From contig CANIBQ010000004.1 of the NCBI GenBank assembly GCA_947465645.1, positions 1 through 64,000 on the forward strand: a DNA stretch of 64,000 nucleotides, read 5' to 3'. The notes beneath the pieces are model-generated. The model saw only the letters and a list, made by a program, of their open reading frames with translations, did no database searches and was not told where the DNA came from. The position numbers were made by a program, and so were the translations under genes. This document shows, piece after piece, positions 38,912-47,716 of the stretch. Positions within the stretch are counted from its first letter, which is position 1, and each line of letters begins with the position of its first letter. The stretch comes from Acidobacteriota bacterium. Lineage in GTDB: Bacteria; Acidobacteriota; Vicinamibacteria; Vicinamibacterales; UBA2999.

Positions 38912-39888
38912 GGCTCCAATTGTACAGGCGCGTGCCCCTCGCCCTGCACCGTCAGGTTCACCGCCAGGACGAATACGAAGATCGCCGCCGCCGGCGCCAG
39001 CGTCCACGGCGCGTCGCCCACCACCGCCACGTTCGCCGCATCCTGCAGCATCGTCCCCCACGTCGGGACGACGTCGGGGAATCCGAGGCCGACGTAGGAG
39101 AGCGTGGCTTCGGCCAGGATGAAGGCCGGCAGGAGGAGCGTGGCCTGCGTGACGAGATAGCCGCGCGCGGCCGGGAGCAGATGCCGGCCGAGCAGCCGTG
39201 CCGGGCTGGCCCCGAGCGCGCGGGCGGCCTCGGCGTAGTCGCGCTGGCGTTCCGAGGTGACGATCGCGCGGACGCCGCGGGCGACGATCGGCCAGCCGAG
39301 CATTGAGAAGATGGCGGCGAGGACGAGGAAGACGGTGGATGCGGGCAGGACCAGCGGCATCACCGACCGCAGTGCCAGCGCCACGTAGATCGCCGGCAGC
39401 ACGAGGATGAAATCGGACCCGCGGGAGAGCACCTCGTCCACCATGCCGCTCGCGTAGCCGGCGATTCCGCCGACCAGCGCGCCGACCAGCAGCGCGCCAA
39501 AGGTGGCGACCACCGCCAGCGCCAGCGAGGTGCGCGCGCCGTAGAGCAGCCGGGAGAAGATGTCGCGCCCGAAGGCGTCGGCGCCCATCAGCAGCAGCGG
39601 ACCCTGCCCCTCGCCGACCGAGATCAGTCGCCCGTTGGCAAACCAGTGCAACGGCACCGGCTGCGAGCGATCCTCCTCGAACCGCCGTTCGAGGCGACTC
39701 ACCAGGCGGAGCGGGTAGATATGCGGCCCAACTCCCAAATCCCCACTCCCAACTCCCAAATGGATGGGCGTGGGGGGCGCGTAGAGCGCATCCGAAAACG
39801 TGCGCTCGGGAGCGTTTGGCGACAGCCATGGCGCCGCCACCGCGGCGAACAGCACCAGGCCCAGCAGAATACGGCCGGCGCGTTTCAT
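38908..39888 (-). CDS. Peptide ABC transporter permease (OppC/DppC-like)
   Basis: A 326-residue inner-membrane protein with about six helices, and the ABC-permease loop EAARALGASPARLLGRHLLP. Near residue 55 a period-7 DNA stretch encodes GVGSGDLGVG. Position after an OppB-like gene (4-nt overlap) supports the OppBC pair. ATG 39888 begins the hydrophobic N-terminus (KRAGRILLGLVLFAAVA); the open frame to 40443 is not used. Confidence 0.9.
   Translation of the reverse strand: MKRAGRILLGLVLFAAVAAPWLSPNAPERTFSDALYAPPTPIHLGVGSGDLGVGPHIYPLRLVSRLERRFEEDRSQPVPLHWFANGRLISVGEGQGPLLLMGADAFGRDIFSRLLYGARTSLALAVVATFGALLVGALVGGIAGYASGMVDEVLSRGSDFILVLPAIYVALALRSVMPLVLPASTVFLVLAAIFSMLGWPIVARGVRAIVTSERQRDYAEAARALGASPARLLGRHLLPAARGYLVTQATLLLPAFILAEATLSYVGLGFPDVVPTWGTMLQDAANVAVVGDAPWTLAPAAAIFVFVLAVNLTVQGEGHAPVQLEP
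39729..39763. repeat. Period-7 DNA repeat inside the oppC-like gene
   Basis: 35 nt read as CAACTCC, CAAATCC, CCACTCC, CAACTCC, CAAATGG. It translates in the minus frame to GVGSGDLGVG, in the periplasmic loop after the first helix. Confidence 0.75.
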
Positions 39889-40850
39889 TCCGCGTGTCCT
39901 TCGCGGACGCGCGGATCCGCCGCGGCCAGCAGCAGGTCGGCGATGACGCTGCCGATCGCGAGGAAGAGTCCGCCCATCGCCGCGCAGCCGGCCACCAGGT
40001 AGACGTCCCTCGCGCGCAGCGCCTCGTACATCAGGCGGCCGAGTCCCGGCCAGGCGGTGACGTACTCCACCACGAAGGATCCCGAGAGCAGCGCGCCGAT
40101 TGCCAGGCCGTAGATCGCGCAGATCGGCCGCAGCGACACGCGCCAGGCGTGGCCGACCACGACGTCGCGCGGCGCCACGCCACGGGCGATGGCGGCGAGG
40201 ACGAACGGCTGGCGGATGGCGTCGCTCATCGACTGCGACTGCAGGCGCTCGAAGGTGGCCGCGAGCGGCAGCGCGAGGGCGAGGGCCGGCAGCGGCAGGT
40301 GCAGCGCCACGTCCGCGATCCAGGCGGACCACTGCATGTCCACCGCGTTCACCGACGTCATGCCGCCCGCGGGAAACCAGCGCGTGCGCGAGGCGACGAA
40401 CACCAGCAGCAGCGACATGATCAGCGGCGGGATCGACAGGCACACCAGCGACGCCCCGCGGATCAGCGCCGGCACCGCGCCGCGGCGGCTGCCGGTGACG
40501 ATCCCCAGCGGGATGCCGAGCAGCGTGGCGGCGGCCAGCGCGACGATGGCGAGCGCGGCGGTGTTGACCGAGGCGCGGCCGATCAGGCTGCCGACCGGGC
40601 GGTTGTAGAGGAAGGAGTTGCCGAAGTCGAAGCGCGCGGCGCGCGACATCCAGAGCGCCCAGTGGGCCATCGGTCCGCGATCCAGGTCGAAACGCGCGCG
40701 CATCGCCGCCACTTCAGCCGGGTCGGCAAATGGTCCCAGTTGATCGCTGACGTCACCGGGCGCGAGCCGCGTGAGCACCAGCGCGGATGACGACACCGCG
40801 AAGACCAGGAAGACCGCGAACAGCAGCCGCCGGGCGAGAAAGCGCGTCAA
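39885..40850 (-). CDS. Peptide ABC transporter permease (OppB/DppB-like)
   Basis: A 321-residue inner-membrane protein. TRFLARRLLFAVFLVFAV and the following RFDLDRG...W motif are the OppB N-terminus; the cytoplasmic loop AIARGVAPRDVVVGHAWRVSL fits the family's ATPase-docking segment. About six transmembrane helices. It overlaps the substrate-binding protein and the OppC-like gene by 4 nt each. No ATPase gene (OppD/OppF) is in the unit. Confidence 0.92.
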   Translation of the reverse strand: MTRFLARRLLFAVFLVFAVSSSALVLTRLAPGDVSDQLGPFADPAEVAAMRARFDLDRGPMAHWALWMSRAARFDFGNSFLYNRPVGSLIGRASVNTAALAIVALAAATLLGIPLGIVTGSRRGAVPALIRGASLVCLSIPPLIMSLLLVFVASRTRWFPAGGMTSVNAVDMQWSAWIADVALHLPLPALALALPLAATFERLQSQSMSDAIRQPFVLAAIARGVAPRDVVVGHAWRVSLRPICAIYGLAIGALLSGSFVVEYVTAWPGLGRLMYEALRARDVYLVAGCAAMGGLFLAIGSVIADLLLAAADPRVREGHAE

Positions 40851-42577
40851 GGACTCACGCGTAAACTGTCAGCGTTCCACAGGATCGGCGGCCGCAGCAC
40901 CGACGGCACCACCCCCGACACCCGCGCGCTGTGCGCCGCGTACATCCGCGGCGAGGCGAAGTAGAGCACCGGCAGGTTCTCGGCCAGGATCTTCTGGACG
41001 ATCTCGAACTGCTGCTGGCGGACGCCGGGGTCGAGCGACGCCGCCTGCTCCTGCATCAGGATGTCGATGCGGCGCTCCCACTCGGTGGCAGGCGTCTTCT
41101 GCGCCAGGTTCCAGAAGTGCGCCGAGCCCGAGCTGAGCCAGAAATCCATGTTCCCGGCCGGGTCGAGGTCGGTGGAGAGCGGGCGGTAGAGGATCGCGTC
41201 GTAGTCGCACGCCAGCATCCGCTGGATCATCGCGCCAATCTCGAGCGGCGCGAAGTCGAGCGCCACGCCGATCGCCTTGAAGTCGTCCTGCAGCACCATG
41301 CCGCCACGCTCGTACGAGCTGATGCCGCGTTGCGTGATCACGGTGAAGCGCGCCTCGGTGCCCTTCTCGTCTTCCACCACCCCGTTGCCGTTGCGGTCTT
41401 CGAGGCCGATGCTCTTGAGCAGCTCCTGCGCGCGCGCCGCGCCGTGCGGATACCGCGGCACGTCGGGCCAGAACCACCGCGTGTTGCCCGGCGTGATCGG
41501 TCCCCAGATCGGCACCGCTGCCCCGAGATACACCGTCTCGGCGAACTTCTCGCGGTCCACCGCGTGCGACAGCGCCCGCCGGAACTCCGCCTTCTGCACG
41601 AACGCGAACCGCGGGTCGGCCTTCTTGGCTTCCGGCTTGAGGCAGAACCAGAACGCATCCGCGTCGCCGCTGACGCCGAGCTCGATCACCTTGAGGCGTC
41701 CTTCGTCCTCCCCGCGCCGCGCCACGACGTAATCCTCCGAGCGCAGCTCCGTGTGGGTGAGATCGGTGCCGCCCGACTGCAGCCGCAGCAGCTCCGCGTT
41801 CTGCTCGGGGACCATCTCGAGGACGATGCGGTCGAGATAGGGGAGAGACTCCCCTTTTACGTCCTTGCGCCAGTAGCGCGGGTTGCGATCGAACACCGCG
41901 CGCTGTCCCGGCTGGTACTCGCGCAGGACGAACGGGCCGGTGCCCGCCAGGTCCGCGGGCGGCGTCTTCGAGTCCCACGCGGCGGTAAACGTGCCCGCGT
42001 CGAGCGCCGCTTCGAGCTTGTGGCGCGGCAGGATCGTGAGGTTGTCGAGCAGGCGGACGCCCGGGCCCCAGGGGCCGGCGAAGGTGAAGACCACCGTTTG
42101 CGGATCCGGCGCGGTCGCCCGGATCGGCTGCCCCGCCACGGTCAGCGAGCTGGCCAGCACGCTGGAGACCTTTGGGTCGAAGATCGCGCGCAGCGAGAAG
42201 ACCACGTCGGCGGAGGTGAACGGCGTGCCGTCGGACCAGGTGACGCCCGGGCGCAGGTGCATCGTGTGGGTGCGGCCGTCGGGGCTCGACTCCCACGACT
42301 CGGCGAGCCACGGCTCCAGTTCGAAGGTGTTGCGGTTGATCCGCACCAGTTGTCCCTGGGTGAGCTGGCTGAGGATGGTGGAGGTGAGGTCGCGGGCGAC
42401 GAAGCGGTTGAAGGATCGCGGCTCGCCGCGCACCGACGCCACCAGTTGCCCGCCGCGCGCGGCCGGCGCGACCTCCGGCTCCGAGCCGGCAGGTGACCGC
42501 CACAGCATGAACCCGCCCCCGGCGAGGATCAGCAATGTTACAAAAATGCCAGCAATTGGAAAGCGTTTGGCGGTCAC
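40847..42577 (-). CDS. Peptide ABC transporter substrate-binding protein (SBP family 5)
   Basis: A 576-residue SBP_bac_5 protein. The N-terminus TAKRFPIAGIFVTLLILAGGGFML is a hydrophobic export or anchor segment, then GGQLVASVRGEPRSFNR, LAESWESSPDGRTHTMHLRPGV and the family block ADVVFSLRAIFDP. YDAILYRPLSTDLDPAG, with a later block, binds the ligand. GTG 42577 is used because it starts the export signal; GTG 42622 is an alternative. First gene of the six-gene unit. Confidence 0.88.
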   Translation of the reverse strand: MTAKRFPIAGIFVTLLILAGGGFMLWRSPAGSEPEVAPAARGGQLVASVRGEPRSFNRFVARDLTSTILSQLTQGQLVRINRNTFELEPWLAESWESSPDGRTHTMHLRPGVTWSDGTPFTSADVVFSLRAIFDPKVSSVLASSLTVAGQPIRATAPDPQTVVFTFAGPWGPGVRLLDNLTILPRHKLEAALDAGTFTAAWDSKTPPADLAGTGPFVLREYQPGQRAVFDRNPRYWRKDVKGESLPYLDRIVLEMVPEQNAELLRLQSGGTDLTHTELRSEDYVVARRGEDEGRLKVIELGVSGDADAFWFCLKPEAKKADPRFAFVQKAEFRRALSHAVDREKFAETVYLGAAVPIWGPITPGNTRWFWPDVPRYPHGAARAQELLKSIGLEDRNGNGVVEDEKGTEARFTVITQRGISSYERGGMVLQDDFKAIGVALDFAPLEIGAMIQRMLACDYDAILYRPLSTDLDPAGNMDFWLSSGSAHFWNLAQKTPATEWERRIDILMQEQAASLDPGVRQQQFEIVQKILAENLPVLYFASPRMYAAHSARVSGVVPSVLRPPILWNADSLRVSP

Positions 42578-42784
42578 TTCTTGATACCCCGGCCAATTTG
42601 TTGGCCGTGCAGATTTCAACACAACCTGTGCAAATTACCTATGAAAGCGCGCAACACCGGATGCGTCGGCTAAGGCGCTGGCTGTCAGCCAGTAATCGGC
42701 AGGCCGGCGCACCCGCCGCACCTGTTCCACTAACCCACGCCCGCGCAGCAGCTTAGGGAAATGCGACGCGGCGTTTGCCCGTGC

Positions 42785-42799
42785 TGGCACCGTCTCTGC
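42785..42799 (+). promoter_or_regulatory. Candidate sigma54 promoter
   Basis: TGGCAC (42785-42790), five bases, then CTGC; GG (42786-42787) and GC (42798-42799) are 12 nt apart, so only one base of the -12 block differs from TTGC. Transcription from about 42811 would place GGGGAGGG (42817) and the start of the HTH gene immediately downstream. A CTGGCTG/CAGCCAG palindrome lies about 100 nt upstream, in a 206-nt gap without a gene. Confidence 0.4.
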
Positions 42800-42828
42800 C
42801 ACTGCACCTCGCTCAGGGGAGGGTCCCA

Positions 42829-43125
42829 GTGTCTATGGCAATGCAATTCAACGAGGGAAGTCACACCCCGGTGGAGGCCACCGCGTCCAACGAACAGCGC
42901 CTTGGCCGGAGCGTGTCGATCGACCAGGCGGCGAACCTGCTCAACGTCTCGCGGCGCACGATTTACAACCGCATCCGGGACGGCCGGCTGCAGACGATCC
43001 GGACGATGGGCGGGTCGCAGCGTGTGCTGGTGGAGTCGCTCTACGACCTCGGCTTCAGGCCGCAGGCGTTTTCGGCATCGGCGTCGGCGGCTACGTTCAG
43101 CGTCCGGCCCTCGTCTCATAGCTAA
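42829..43125 (+). CDS. Small HTH DNA-binding protein (excisionase/BldC-like)
   Basis: A 98-residue protein. SIDQAANLLNVSRRTIYNRI is a MerR-like/HTH_17 helix-turn-helix and RDGRLQTIRTMGGSQRV its wing. The remaining tail is Ala/Ser-rich. It is likely a small transcription regulator. GTG 42829 follows GGGGAGGG closely; an in-frame ATG at 42835 would have a longer gap. It resembles the DNA-binding domain of the HTH-receiver protein at 205. A candidate sigma54 promoter precedes it. Confidence 0.8.
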   Translation: MSMAMQFNEGSHTPVEATASNEQRLGRSVSIDQAANLLNVSRRTIYNRIRDGRLQTIRTMGGSQRVLVESLYDLGFRPQAFSASASAATFSVRPSSHS

Positions 43126-43180
43126 CGTTCACGGTTCTTCTCACTCAGGTTTCCGAGTCCAGGTTTTCAGAGGCCCCCCA

Positions 43181-44116
43181 ATGGCAACCCTGCAGCGCAC
43201 AGTAGCTCTCTTGCTCATTACCGCGGGGGCGCTGCTGCTCTCATACTCGGACGCCGCGGCGCAATCGCGTCGCGCGCGTCTCTCCCAGGATCTTCACGAC
43301 CGGCTTCGCGCCGGCGACCCCACCGACTCCAGCGTGGCGAAGCTGCCCGACGAGACGGTGATCGACGGCGAGGTCGTCGCCTTCGACGCCGACGGGCGGC
43401 CGTCGTTCAACGCGCTCCAGAACTACGGGTCGGGAGCGGCGGCTGTCGTGTTCTACATCTTCGACGTGATGGTCCTCGGCGAGAAAGATCTGATGTCCGA
43501 GCCGCTCGAGCGCCGCCAGAAGCTGCTCGAAACCAAAATCCTGCCGCGGCTGAAGGAGCCGGTCCGCTACGCCGGCCAACTGAACGCCGCGCTCCCGGAC
43601 CTGATCGCGTCGGTCAAGGCGCAGGGACTGGAGGGACTGGTCGCGAAGCGCCTCGGCAGCCGCTACGAGCCAGGGATGCGCTCCGGCGCGTGGATGAAGA
43701 TGCGCGTCAACCGGGGCCAGGAGTTTGTCATCGGCGGATACACGCCCGGCACGAAAACCTTCGACGCGCTGGTGCTCGGCTACTACGAGGGCAGCAAGCT
43801 GATCTACGCCTCGCGCACGCGGAATGGGTTTACGCCGGCGACGCGGGCGGCCGTGTTCATGAAGTTCGCGGGGCTCGAGACCGCCGTGTGCCCGTTTGCG
43901 AATCTGCCCGAGCCGAAGGGCGGGCGGTGGGGCGAGGGGATGACCAGGGCGAAGATGGCCGAGTGCCGGTGGCTAAAGCCGGTGCTGGTGGCCCAGATCG
44001 ACTTTCTCGAATGGACCAGCGACAACCACCTGCGCCACTCGAAGTTCGTCGGCCTGCGGGAAGACAAGCGCCCGCGAGAGGTCGGGCGCGAGGACGGCGC
44101 CCGCTTACGTGAGTAA
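43181..44116 (+). CDS. Chimeric exported protein carrying an ATP-dependent DNA-ligase fragment
   Basis: A 311-residue ORF. Residues 1-28 form a signal peptide (TLQRTVALLLITAGALLLSY then AAAQS); up to about 50 the sequence (RRARLSQDLHDRLRAGDP) resembles the start of secreted serine proteases in this phylum. From about residue 55 it is a LigD-type ligase: LPDETVIDGEVVAF (motif III), VFYIFDVM (IIIa), LEGLVAKRL (IV), WMKMRV (V) and an OB-fold (FVIGGYTPG, EWTSDNHLRHSKFVG). Motif I with the adenylated Lys (KxDG) is absent. It is probably an inactive fusion, a pseudogene or a DNA-binding protein. RBS AGAGG before ATG 43181. It overlaps the Crp-like gene tail by 12 nt. Confidence 0.85.
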   Translation: MATLQRTVALLLITAGALLLSYSDAAAQSRRARLSQDLHDRLRAGDPTDSSVAKLPDETVIDGEVVAFDADGRPSFNALQNYGSGAAAVVFYIFDVMVLGEKDLMSEPLERRQKLLETKILPRLKEPVRYAGQLNAALPDLIASVKAQGLEGLVAKRLGSRYEPGMRSGAWMKMRVNRGQEFVIGGYTPGTKTFDALVLGYYEGSKLIYASRTRNGFTPATRAAVFMKFAGLETAVCPFANLPEPKGGRWGEGMTRAKMAECRWLKPVLVAQIDFLEWTSDNHLRHSKFVGLREDKRPREVGREDGARLRE

Positions 44117-44854
44117 CGCCGCCGGTCGCGCGGCGCCCCTCTCCGTTTCGACGACCATCCGCAGCATCTCCGTCACGGTGTCGTAGCACTCGCACGACGC
44201 CGCCTGCAGGCCCTGGCGATCGACGATGGTGATCTGTCCGCGGTGATACGTGATCAGCCCGGCGGCCTGGAGGGTGCCCGCGACGATGGTGACGGTAGGC
44301 CGGCTCGCGCCGAGCATCATGGCGGCGACTTCATGAGTCAACTGGAACTGGTCCCGGCCCATCCGGTCATGCGCGTGCAGCAGCCAGCGCGCCAAACGCT
44401 GCTCCACGCTATGCATCGCGTTGCACGCGGCTGACTGCATGATGAACCCGGTCAGCGCATCCGAGAAGCGCGTCATCAGGCTGAAAAACGCCTCGCGCCG
44501 GCCCATCTCCTCGTGGAACATGGCGGCGGACATGCGGTAGCACGTATCCCCCTCGCCCTGCACCATCGTCATCGACGGCGAGAGGCCGCCCCTGGAGACG
44601 GCTGACATCCCGAGCACACCCTTCCGTCCAACTGTCGCCACTTCAACCATCGTCCCGTCGTGGAACACGGTGACGATGGAGCAGAACCCGCCTCCGGGAA
44701 AATAGAAGTGGTCGATCGGTTGACCGACGTTCTGCAGCACCTGCTTGAGGCGGAGCGGCATCGTGTCGAGCGACGGACCGATCCTGCGCAAGACGTCGGA
44801 CGGCAGCGCGGCGAGGAGCGCGTTCAGCGGAGGGCCGGGTGTGGGGAAGGTCAT
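44105..44854 (-). CDS. Crp/Fnr-family transcription regulator
   Basis: A 249-residue protein with an N-terminal cyclic-nucleotide-binding-like beta-roll (about 20-140; FYFPGGGFCSIVTVFHDGTMVEVATVG) and a C-terminal winged HTH (about 170-230; LTHEVAAMMLGASRPTVTIV). The canonical cAMP-binding RSAxV motif is not visible, so it may sense something else or nothing. The helix-turn-helix is intact. It is convergent with the ligase chimera. Confidence 0.88.
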   Translation of the reverse strand: MTFPTPGPPLNALLAALPSDVLRRIGPSLDTMPLRLKQVLQNVGQPIDHFYFPGGGFCSIVTVFHDGTMVEVATVGRKGVLGMSAVSRGGLSPSMTMVQGEGDTCYRMSAAMFHEEMGRREAFFSLMTRFSDALTGFIMQSAACNAMHSVEQRLARWLLHAHDRMGRDQFQLTHEVAAMMLGASRPTVTIVAGTLQAAGLITYHRGQITIVDRQGLQAASCECYDTVTEMLRMVVETERGAARPAALLT

Positions 44855-44908
44855 GCCTGGGACGCCCTCACGATACGTCAGGATTGGCCTGACGCAACCC
44901 GACAGGAC

Positions 44909-45994
44909 TCAGAGGTCGAGAAAGGCACGCAAACGCTCAAGTTCCTCCTCGAGCGCACTCCGGAACGCCGGACCTCGCGGCGGGCGCGAGGCGACGTAGC
45001 CGACGTCGGCGTGCATCGCGCCGTTCTTCACCGCCACGTTCCCCCACCCGATGACGCGGTCGCGCCACAGCAGCGGCAGCGCGTAGTACCCGAGCTGCCG
45101 TTTCGGCGCCGGCGTGTAGGCCTCGAAGCGATACGCCCAGCCCCAGAGAATCTCGAACCGCCGCCGGTCCCAGACGACCGGGTCGAACGGGGCCAGCAGG
45201 CGGACGACATCATCGGAGGCAGCCTCAGTTGCCTGCTCCGCCTGCCAGTACCACTCCACCCCTTCGACCCGCTCGTGCGCGAGCCGGCGCTTCGCGCGCT
45301 CGAGCGTGGCATCGAGCGAGCGGGTCCACTGCGGCACCGCATAGCGCAGCCGTCTCACCAGGCTGGACAGGCTCGCGGCCGGCAGAGGCGCGTAGTTCGA
45401 GACGATGACGTCCACCAGCGCGTCGAGCTGGGCGCGCCGTGTGCCCGCATCGCGCGTCACGGCATCTTTGGCGACCTCGTCCTCGCGCGCGGCGTAAATC
45501 CGGATCCCGGCATCGCGCCGCGCGACGCGCAGCAGTCCGCGGTAGTGCATCGCATCCAGCAGATTGGTCGTCGCGTTGGAGGATCCGCCCCAGTAGTTGG
45601 TGACCTGGCCGTGGGAGAAGTGATCGTCCACCGCGCGCGGATGCACCGGGCCGTGCGTCCGGACGAACTCCAGCAGCGCCGGCACCTGCCGCGCGCGCGT
45701 CACCGACCAGGGCGCCCGGCCGCGGCGCGGGTGCATCAGCGTCTGTACCGCGCCGGTGACGAAGCCGTAGTTGACGAAGAAATCCTCGTGGACGTCGAGA
45801 TCGGGGTAGCAGCGTTCGAGGTCGCCGGCGCGGTAGCCGGCGACGCGGTGGCGCAGCGTCAGGTCCTGCGCCCGCGCCGGCGCCCGGATCGGGTCGGCCT
45901 GCACGAACCCGAGCGCGTCGAGCGCGCGCTGCAGGGTGGTCGGAGGGAACAAGGTGCGGGCGGCAGCCGAGCGCCGCAGGTCGTCGAGCGTCAC
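44909..45994 (-). CDS. YcaQ/AlkZ-family DNA glycosylase (crosslink repair)
   Basis: A 361-residue HTH_42-family protein. The family blocks are GFVQADPIRAPARAQDLTL, then the C-terminal LAPFDPVVWDRRRFEILWGW, YRFEAYTPAPKRQLGYYALP and GWGNVAVK. YcaQ-type enzymes unhook interstrand crosslinks; the family has winged-helix repeats, which appear here as three helical modules. GTG 45994. It is divergent from the TPR gene at 46077, with a palindrome in the 82-nt gap. Confidence 0.9.
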   Translation of the reverse strand: MTLDDLRRSAAARTLFPPTTLQRALDALGFVQADPIRAPARAQDLTLRHRVAGYRAGDLERCYPDLDVHEDFFVNYGFVTGAVQTLMHPRRGRAPWSVTRARQVPALLEFVRTHGPVHPRAVDDHFSHGQVTNYWGGSSNATTNLLDAMHYRGLLRVARRDAGIRIYAAREDEVAKDAVTRDAGTRRAQLDALVDVIVSNYAPLPAASLSSLVRRLRYAVPQWTRSLDATLERAKRRLAHERVEGVEWYWQAEQATEAASDDVVRLLAPFDPVVWDRRRFEILWGWAYRFEAYTPAPKRQLGYYALPLLWRDRVIGWGNVAVKNGAMHADVGYVASRPPRGPAFRSALEEELERLRAFLDL

Positions 45995-46013
45995 GAGGTT
46001 TCATTATTGCCCC

Positions 46014-46034
46014 GCCGGGTCCACAGGACCCGGC
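46014..46034. repeat. GGGTCC palindrome between divergent genes
   Basis: GCCGGGTCC (46014-46022), ACA, GGACCCGGC (46026-46034): a perfect 9-bp stem in the shared promoter region of the glycosylase and TPR genes. Core GGGTCC/GGACCC as at 817 and 62402. Confidence 0.65.
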
Positions 46035-46076
46035 CTACAACCGCGGACCCGTCCCGCAAGCTAAAATGCGCGAACC

Positions 46077-47690
46077 ATGACGATCCGTCTGCTTCCCGCG
46101 GTCATCTTCGCGATCGGCTACTTCTCCCCTGCCCTGCCCGCGGCAGCCCAGGCGCCGCCGTCGTCCCAGACGCCGCCGAAACCGGTCTTCGAGCGCTACT
46201 CCGAGCCGATCCGGATCTACACCACCGGGCTCGGCACCTTCACCAAGCCAATGTCGTCCTCCAACCGGGAAGCGCAGGCCTTCTTCGACCAGGGCTTCCA
46301 GATGATGTATTCGTTCGCCAAGCCGGAGGCGGTGCGCTCCTTCCGCGAAGCGTGGAAGCGCGACCCGGAGTGCGCGATCTGCCACTGGGGCGAAGCGTGG
46401 GCGTGGGGGTCCTACCTCAACGCGCCGATGAACGCCGAGGAAGCGCCGCACGCCTACGCTGCCGCGCAGAAGGCGCTGTCGCTCAAGGGCCGCGCCACCG
46501 CCAAGGAACGGGCGCTGATCGAGGCGATGGCGATCCGCTACGTCCCGAAGTTCGACGCCTCCAAGCGCGTCGAGCAGGACCGCGCCTACGCCGACGCGAT
46601 GCAGAAGGTGTCGGCCGCCTATCCCGACGACCTCGAGATCGCCACGCTCTACGCCGACGCGCTCTTCCTGCTCGAGCCGCGCCGCGGCACGCGCGATGTA
46701 CACGACCCGGCGGTCCACCGGCTGCACCAGGTGCTCGAGAGCATCCTCTCGCGCGACGTCCGCCACCCGGGCGCTTGTCACCTTTACGTCCATGCCACCG
46801 AATCGACCATTGTTCCGGGGCGCGCCGAAGCGTGCGCCGAGTTCCTCGGCAACTCGATTCCGGGCGCCAGCCACATCAACCACATGCCGTCGCACACCTG
46901 GAACGAGGTCGGCCGGTGGGGCGACTCGGTGCGCGCCAACCTGGCGGCGTGGCATTCGGATCAGAAGGCGGCGATCGGCGAGGGCTTCGCGATCTATCCC
47001 GAGCACAACCTGCACATGCTGCTCTACGCGGCGTCGTACGACGGCCAGGGCGCGGTCGCGATGCGCGCCGGCAAGGACTACGCGAAGCTGACCGGCGAGT
47101 CGTTCTACGAGGTGCTGACGTTGATGCGCTTCGGCCGCTTCGACGAGGTGCTCCAGGTCACCAGCCGGCCCAGGCCCGACGTCCAGGGCGGGCTGTGGGA
47201 TTTCGCCCAGGGCTACGCGCATCTCAAGCAGGGGAACGCCGACTTCGCGCAGCTCTATCTCGCGCGCGTCAAGAAGGCCGCCGAGACGTCAACCGCCGCG
47301 TTCCGCGTCCACCCGGCCAAGAACCTGCTGTCGATCGCGGCCGGGATCCTCGAGGGCGAGATGCAGCGGATGGCCGGCGACCTGCCCGGCGCCATCGCCT
47401 CGTTCCAGAAAGCCGCCGCGATGCAGGAAGCGCTGGTCTACGACGAGCCCGAGCCGCTCCCCTTCTCGGCGTTCCACTGGCTCGGCGCGGCGCTGCTCGA
47501 GGCCAAACGCTTCGACGAGGCGGAACAGGCCTATCGCACCGAGCTGAAGGATCACCCGCGCAACGGCTGGTCGCTGCTCGGCGTGCAGCAGGCACTCGCC
47601 GGCAAGGGCACCAGGTCGGCCGAGGTGGACGCCGAGCTCGCCGCGAGCTGGTCGCGCGCCGACGCCTGGATCCGCTCGTCGAAGTTCTGA
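46077..47690 (+). CDS. Exported TPR-repeat protein with a CxxCH motif
   Basis: A 537-residue protein: signal peptide (TIRLLPAVIFAIGYFSPALP), a Pro-rich linker, then helical TPR-like repeats through the length (FDQGFQMMYSFAKPEAVRSF, EALVYDEPEPLPFSAFHWLG, RFDEAEQAYRTEL). CAICHW in residues about 100-105 meets the CxxCH heme-binding pattern, and HINHMPSHTW is a His-rich block. Many bacteria have a similar family with unknown role. ATG 46077. Confidence 0.82.
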   Translation: MTIRLLPAVIFAIGYFSPALPAAAQAPPSSQTPPKPVFERYSEPIRIYTTGLGTFTKPMSSSNREAQAFFDQGFQMMYSFAKPEAVRSFREAWKRDPECAICHWGEAWAWGSYLNAPMNAEEAPHAYAAAQKALSLKGRATAKERALIEAMAIRYVPKFDASKRVEQDRAYADAMQKVSAAYPDDLEIATLYADALFLLEPRRGTRDVHDPAVHRLHQVLESILSRDVRHPGACHLYVHATESTIVPGRAEACAEFLGNSIPGASHINHMPSHTWNEVGRWGDSVRANLAAWHSDQKAAIGEGFAIYPEHNLHMLLYAASYDGQGAVAMRAGKDYAKLTGESFYEVLTLMRFGRFDEVLQVTSRPRPDVQGGLWDFAQGYAHLKQGNADFAQLYLARVKKAAETSTAAFRVHPAKNLLSIAAGILEGEMQRMAGDLPGAIASFQKAAAMQEALVYDEPEPLPFSAFHWLGAALLEAKRFDEAEQAYRTELKDHPRNGWSLLGVQQALAGKGTRSAEVDAELAASWSRADAWIRSSKF

Positions 47691-47716
47691 GCCGCGTCGC
47701 GGCACTGCGACTGCGC

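Noticed and set aside
43181..44116. A functional LigD ligase
   Set aside because: The adenylation motif KxDG and everything before motif III are missing, and the N-terminus is an export signal.
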